Positions 61,383 through 64,000 of a stretch of 64,000 nt of DNA are shown here, piece after piece. Position 1 is the stretch's first letter; each line of letters starts with the position of its first letter. Source of the DNA: Paenibacillus xylanilyticus (lineage in GTDB: Bacteria; Bacillota; Bacilli; Paenibacillales; Paenibacillaceae); assembly GCF_013359935.1 (NCBI RefSeq), contig NZ_JABMCB010000202.1, positions 682,001-746,000 on the forward strand. Direction: 5' to 3'. The notes beneath the pieces are model-generated. The model did no database searches. It saw only the letters and a program-made list of their open reading frames with translations, and was not told the origin of the DNA. A program made the position numbers and the translations under genes.

Positions 61383-62319
61383 TTAGAATGTTTGTCGCAA
61401 CTTCTTGAATTCGGAAGCGCAGAGACTTCGGCTCAATTACTTCAATATCTCCACCCCAGCCAAGGAAATGATGCAATAGTTCCTCCGGATACCGGACACG
61501 AAAGTGGAAATTCACACCTTCCTTGTGGTCCTCTATGGATTCAATATAAAAATGAACCGCCTCTATGATCTTGTCGGCTATTTCAGGGTTTGCCCTGATT
61601 AATACTCGCTTGTTTCGGTCGTCAGGAGGTCGATAGCTGCTCAGGTCAAACCCATCCGGCAAAAGAAAGTGATCCTCCAAAACGGAAAGCCCGGTCATCC
61701 GGGACAAGCGGAAATGACGTATATCCTGACGCATGTCGCAGCGTCCGATTAGAACCCAATTTTCATGAAGCAGCGTCAATCCATATGGAGAAACCTCACG
61801 CTTATTTTTCCGAGTGCCATCCGTTCCCGGCATTTTTTTGAGGTACATAAAACTGATCTTACGCCGTTCCAGTATGGCGTTACGTATTTGGTTAAGATAC
61901 GGTTTAATCATTTCATCAGTTAACGGTTCCACTGTATGAAGCAGTCGCATCGTTTCCCGAACACGTGTAGACTCGTTACGAACGGATTCCGGCAAAATGG
62001 CCTCAATTTTGCGTTGAGCGGACTTAGCCTTCAAACCGTAATCTGTATCCAACCTCTGCTCAATAAAATCAGCCCCCATTAGCAGGGATACTGCCTCTTC
62101 TGCTGTGAAGCTGACCGGGGGAAGAAAATATCCCTCCATTAGGGAATAACCCTGGCCAGGTGCTCCTATAATTGGCACCCCAGCTTCGCTTAGTGCTTGA
62201 ATATCCCGATATATCGTACGTACACTTGTCTCAAACCGGGTAGCTAAATCTTCTGCTCTAAGCGTTTTGCTTCGCTGTAATTCAAGCGTGATTGCAAGCT
62301 GCCGTTCCGTTTTGTTCAA
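61372..62319 (-). CDS. YafY-type transcriptional regulator (HTH_11 plus WYL domain)
   Basis: A regulator of about 315 residues. Residues 1-60 are the DeoR-like HTH_11 domain (LATRFETSVRTIYRDIQALS); the WYL domain (about 135-220) shows ISFMYLKKMPGTDGTRKN and WVLIGRCDMRQDIRHFRLSR, and the C-terminal WCX part ends in RFRIQEVATNILKHY. WYL domains sense ligands such as nucleotides or ssDNA. TTG 62319 is favoured by GGGGGAACAG just upstream; a GTG at 62334 overlaps that site. Targets are unknown. Confidence 0.88.
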   Translation of the reverse strand: MNKTERQLAITLELQRSKTLRAEDLATRFETSVRTIYRDIQALSEAGVPIIGAPGQGYSLMEGYFLPPVSFTAEEAVSLLMGADFIEQRLDTDYGLKAKSAQRKIEAILPESVRNESTRVRETMRLLHTVEPLTDEMIKPYLNQIRNAILERRKISFMYLKKMPGTDGTRKNKREVSPYGLTLLHENWVLIGRCDMRQDIRHFRLSRMTGLSVLEDHFLLPDGFDLSSYRPPDDRNKRVLIRANPEIADKIIEAVHFYIESIEDHKEGVNFHFRVRYPEELLHHFLGWGGDIEVIEPKSLRFRIQEVATNILKHY

Positions 62320-62459
62320 TTTCTGTTCCCCCACGATTGCTCAATTTAAGCCTTATTAATTCTATCATAGGTACTTACCCGATAGCTTAATTAGATCAGA
62401 GATGAATGTTTTTCTACTAGCGATTAGATGAATTGTTTTTAAACAAACATACTAAAATA

Positions 62460-62498
62460 GCGACTCCAAAATAGCTGTCACAGTTACTTTGGAGTCGC
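62460..62498 (-). terminator. Terminator of the YxeA-like gene
   Basis: GCGACTCCAAA and TTTGGAGTCGC arms form an eleven-base-pair stem; the minus strand continues with TATTTTAG. Confidence 0.75.
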
Positions 62499-62516
62499 AG
62501 TTTAAGTATGACCAAA

Positions 62517-62876
62517 TTAGTTGGAATTTAACGCATTAAACGCATTATCCGGAATGTCTTCTCTTTGAATTAATATCCATTTTTTGGTGTAAGATCCCTT
62601 GGCAAGCACACTCACATACGTACCCTGCTCCAGTTCTTTACTTGAAGAGAATGTAATCTCTTCTTTTTGTCCCTGTTCGGTATAACCGCTCAGATTATAT
62701 CTGTAGCGGATCCATTCATTTTTACCTTCCTGTTCGGCTGGTTTATTGATTACTGCGTATACATATTGTTCCTTATATAACGGGTTGAACTGATCAAACT
62801 CCCGTTTGAATGTTATATATAAGCCCGAGCAGATAATGACGATAATGAATATAAAAATAACTGTTTTCTTCATCAT
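62517..62876 (-). CDS. YxeA-family exported protein
   Basis: A 119-residue protein with an N-terminal signal anchor (KKTVIFIFIIVIICSGLYI) and a small extracellular beta-barrel of the YxeA (DUF1093) type (LYKEQYVYAVINKPAE, YRYNLSGYTEQGQKEEITFS). YxeA-like genes often sit beside BceAB-type peptide antibiotic transporters, as here. AGGAGGTGC precedes two adjacent ATGs (62876 and 62873). A role in peptide antibiotic response is inferred from context. Confidence 0.85.
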   Translation of the reverse strand: MMKKTVIFIFIIVIICSGLYITFKREFDQFNPLYKEQYVYAVINKPAEQEGKNEWIRYRYNLSGYTEQGQKEEITFSSSKELEQGTYVSVLAKGSYTKKWILIQREDIPDNAFNALNSN

Positions 62877-62896
62877 GCACCTCCTGAAAAATAGTG

Positions 62897-64000
62897 TTAC
62901 AACATAGCGTGTTTAACAATTTTCCGATAGTAACCTAGAGTGAAAAGTGCGAACAGAAAATAGATGGCTGCATAGGCTCCTATCGAAATAATCGTTGGAA
63001 TAGTAATATCCGAAATAATAATAAACGAAGCCGCTTTAACTGCGAAGATCGAATGCAGCACCCCCATAAATAAAGGGAGAAGAAACACTACCATCTGCTT
63101 TCGCACAATGCCCTTCATAATCATCTTCTCATCAAATCCGAGCTGACGCAGCGTCTTGAAGCTCTGTTTTTCCTGCTCCGCCTCAGTCATTTGTTTAAAA
63201 TACAGGATACTGCCGGTAGAGGCCAGAAAGGCAAGTCCCAGAAAGGCAGCGATAAAAATCAATAATCCGGAAATCTCAATCATCTGTCTGTATCGTGCAT
63301 AGAAGTCGGTCGTAAAATGTTCGTCAGGATTATATTTCTGGTAAAGGGAGGAAGCTAAAGCAAGATCTCCTTTGTCTAATATACGATACGTATCGATCTG
63401 TACTTTCTCATAACCAGCAGTACTGGACATGCTATCCTCAATTTCTCTTAACGTATGTTCAGACACTAAAATCTGATTGCCGGATATATCGGAATTCACG
63501 AGATTTGCCACGACCAGTTCTTTTAACGGATAACTAACCGTCTGCCCCTCTGTTATCAGTTCAATATTCGTTGGGTAACGCTTTGAGAAATCACTGTCAT
63601 CAAAAGCAGTATAAGCAGTTACGCTGTATTCTACCGCTTCGCCGTCTGAAGGCACGGGCAACTTTTTATCTGTCCTTTGAAGCTGTTCGGCTGGAAGCCA
63701 CAACAGGTTTGTCTCGATATAGCTGGATTCATCAAGTGGATTAAGAATAACACCTTTAGTCCGGAGGGCCTCAATGGGTAGGTAGCTGAAGTTAATTCCT
63801 TCCCACTCAAGCTCGGTTATGAACGACTGTGCATCCATCTTCCTGTTTTCAAATGAGAAATCATAAGGCATCTCCATACGGACCGTATTCTCCGTGGAGT
63901 AGTAAATAGAATAAGCCATTGTAACTAGAGTAATGGTTAAAGCTGACAACACTGTAATTAAGGTGAGCGAGTTGGCATTACCCTTCATCCGGTGCATCAG
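62897..64000 (-). CDS. BceB-like ABC transporter permease (partial, C-terminal part)
   Basis: The C-terminal half or more of an FtsX-type permease; the frame is open to the right edge. It begins in view with HRMKGNANSLTLITVLSALT, a membrane segment in mid-protein, then a long extracellular region of about 200 residues (as in bacitracin-type BceB proteins), and three segments at the end (LLIFIAAFLGLAFLASTGSI, QMVVFLLPLFMGVLHSIF, GAYAAIYFLFALFTLGYY). EKQSFKTLRQLGFDEKMIMKG is the coupling helix region. The large extracellular domain probably recognises a peptide antibiotic. The gene ends 21 bp before the YxeA-like gene, so the two are co-transcribed. Confidence 0.85.
   Translation of the reverse strand: MMHRMKGNANSLTLITVLSALTITLVTMAYSIYYSTENTVRMEMPYDFSFENRKMDAQSFITELEWEGINFSYLPIEALRTKGVILNPLDESSYIETNLLWLPAEQLQRTDKKLPVPSDGEAVEYSVTAYTAFDDSDFSKRYPTNIELITEGQTVSYPLKELVVANLVNSDISGNQILVSEHTLREIEDSMSSTAGYEKVQIDTYRILDKGDLALASSLYQKYNPDEHFTTDFYARYRQMIEISGLLIFIAAFLGLAFLASTGSILYFKQMTEAEQEKQSFKTLRQLGFDEKMIMKGIVRKQMVVFLLPLFMGVLHSIFAVKAASFIIISDITIPTIISIGAYAAIYFLFALFTLGYYRKIVKHAML

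Overview
The window looks like a chromosomal segment of a Paenibacillus-type firmicute (inference from gene content, no database search). Signs seen in the sequence are strong AGGAGG-type ribosome binding sites, an rbsRKDACB ribose operon, paired YesM/YesN-type sensor kinases and AraC-type regulators next to CUT1 sugar importers, an S-layer-anchored glycosidase, a YjcZ-like glycine-rich spore peptide, a PyrR-type RNA leader and a YxeA/BceB-like pair. I found no rRNA, tRNA, CRISPR array, phage or insertion sequence. The content is mostly accessory metabolism: carbohydrate uptake and breakdown, small transport systems and their local regulators.

Layout. 1-3043: the start of a sugar-binding lipoprotein gene (cut by the edge) behind a large palindromic operator, then a methyltransferase, a response regulator and a histidine kinase. 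3139-9437: a PAS-GGDEF protein, an MFS transporter, a YjcZ-like peptide, a TetR/MATE divergent pair with three operator-like repeats, and a YetF-like membrane protein. 9500-19183: a carbohydrate locus with two GH43 proteins, a binding lipoprotein and two permeases on the minus strand, divergent from a sensor kinase and response regulator. 19380-24660: an SLH-anchored GH3 N-acetylhexosaminidase, an orphan binding lipoprotein and a divergent AraC regulator. 24805-29719: codBA behind a PyrR-type attenuator, then a LysR regulator divergent from a MetX-like hydrolase. 30135-32884: PadR, a prefix/pentapeptide-repeat protein, and a DrrAB-like ABC exporter.

33343-38223: a GNAT acetyltransferase, a DUF2243/CtaG-like pair, a 33-residue TatA-like peptide, a decayed gene fragment, an SDR/TetR divergent pair and a 42-residue basic peptide. 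38310-51455: a second carbohydrate locus with GH28-like, GH106-like and GH130 enzymes, two permeases, a binding lipoprotein and a two-component system, all on the minus strand. 51713-54408: a sugar O-acetyltransferase, and a TetR regulator divergent from a double carboxymuconolactone-decarboxylase-domain protein and a cupin. 54639-60316: rbsRKDACB with a RbsR-type operator. 60677-64000: an EVE-domain protein, a WYL regulator, a YxeA-like protein and the C-terminal half of a BceB-like permease (cut by the edge).

How it works together. Both large carbohydrate loci appear to sense an extracellular saccharide through a YesM-type kinase, import oligosaccharides through an ABC importer and trim them with dedicated glycosidases. 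No ATPase gene accompanies either CUT1 importer, so a shared MsmX-type ATPase elsewhere is likely. Cre-like sequences near two of these transport genes suggest catabolite control. The most unusual signals are the PyrR-type leader on codBA, the TatA-like micropeptide, a possible ATT start codon in a permease, the pentapeptide/prefix fusion beside an ABC exporter, and a family of related AAAAAAGCCGCTA...TAGCGACTTT hairpins scattered between operons.
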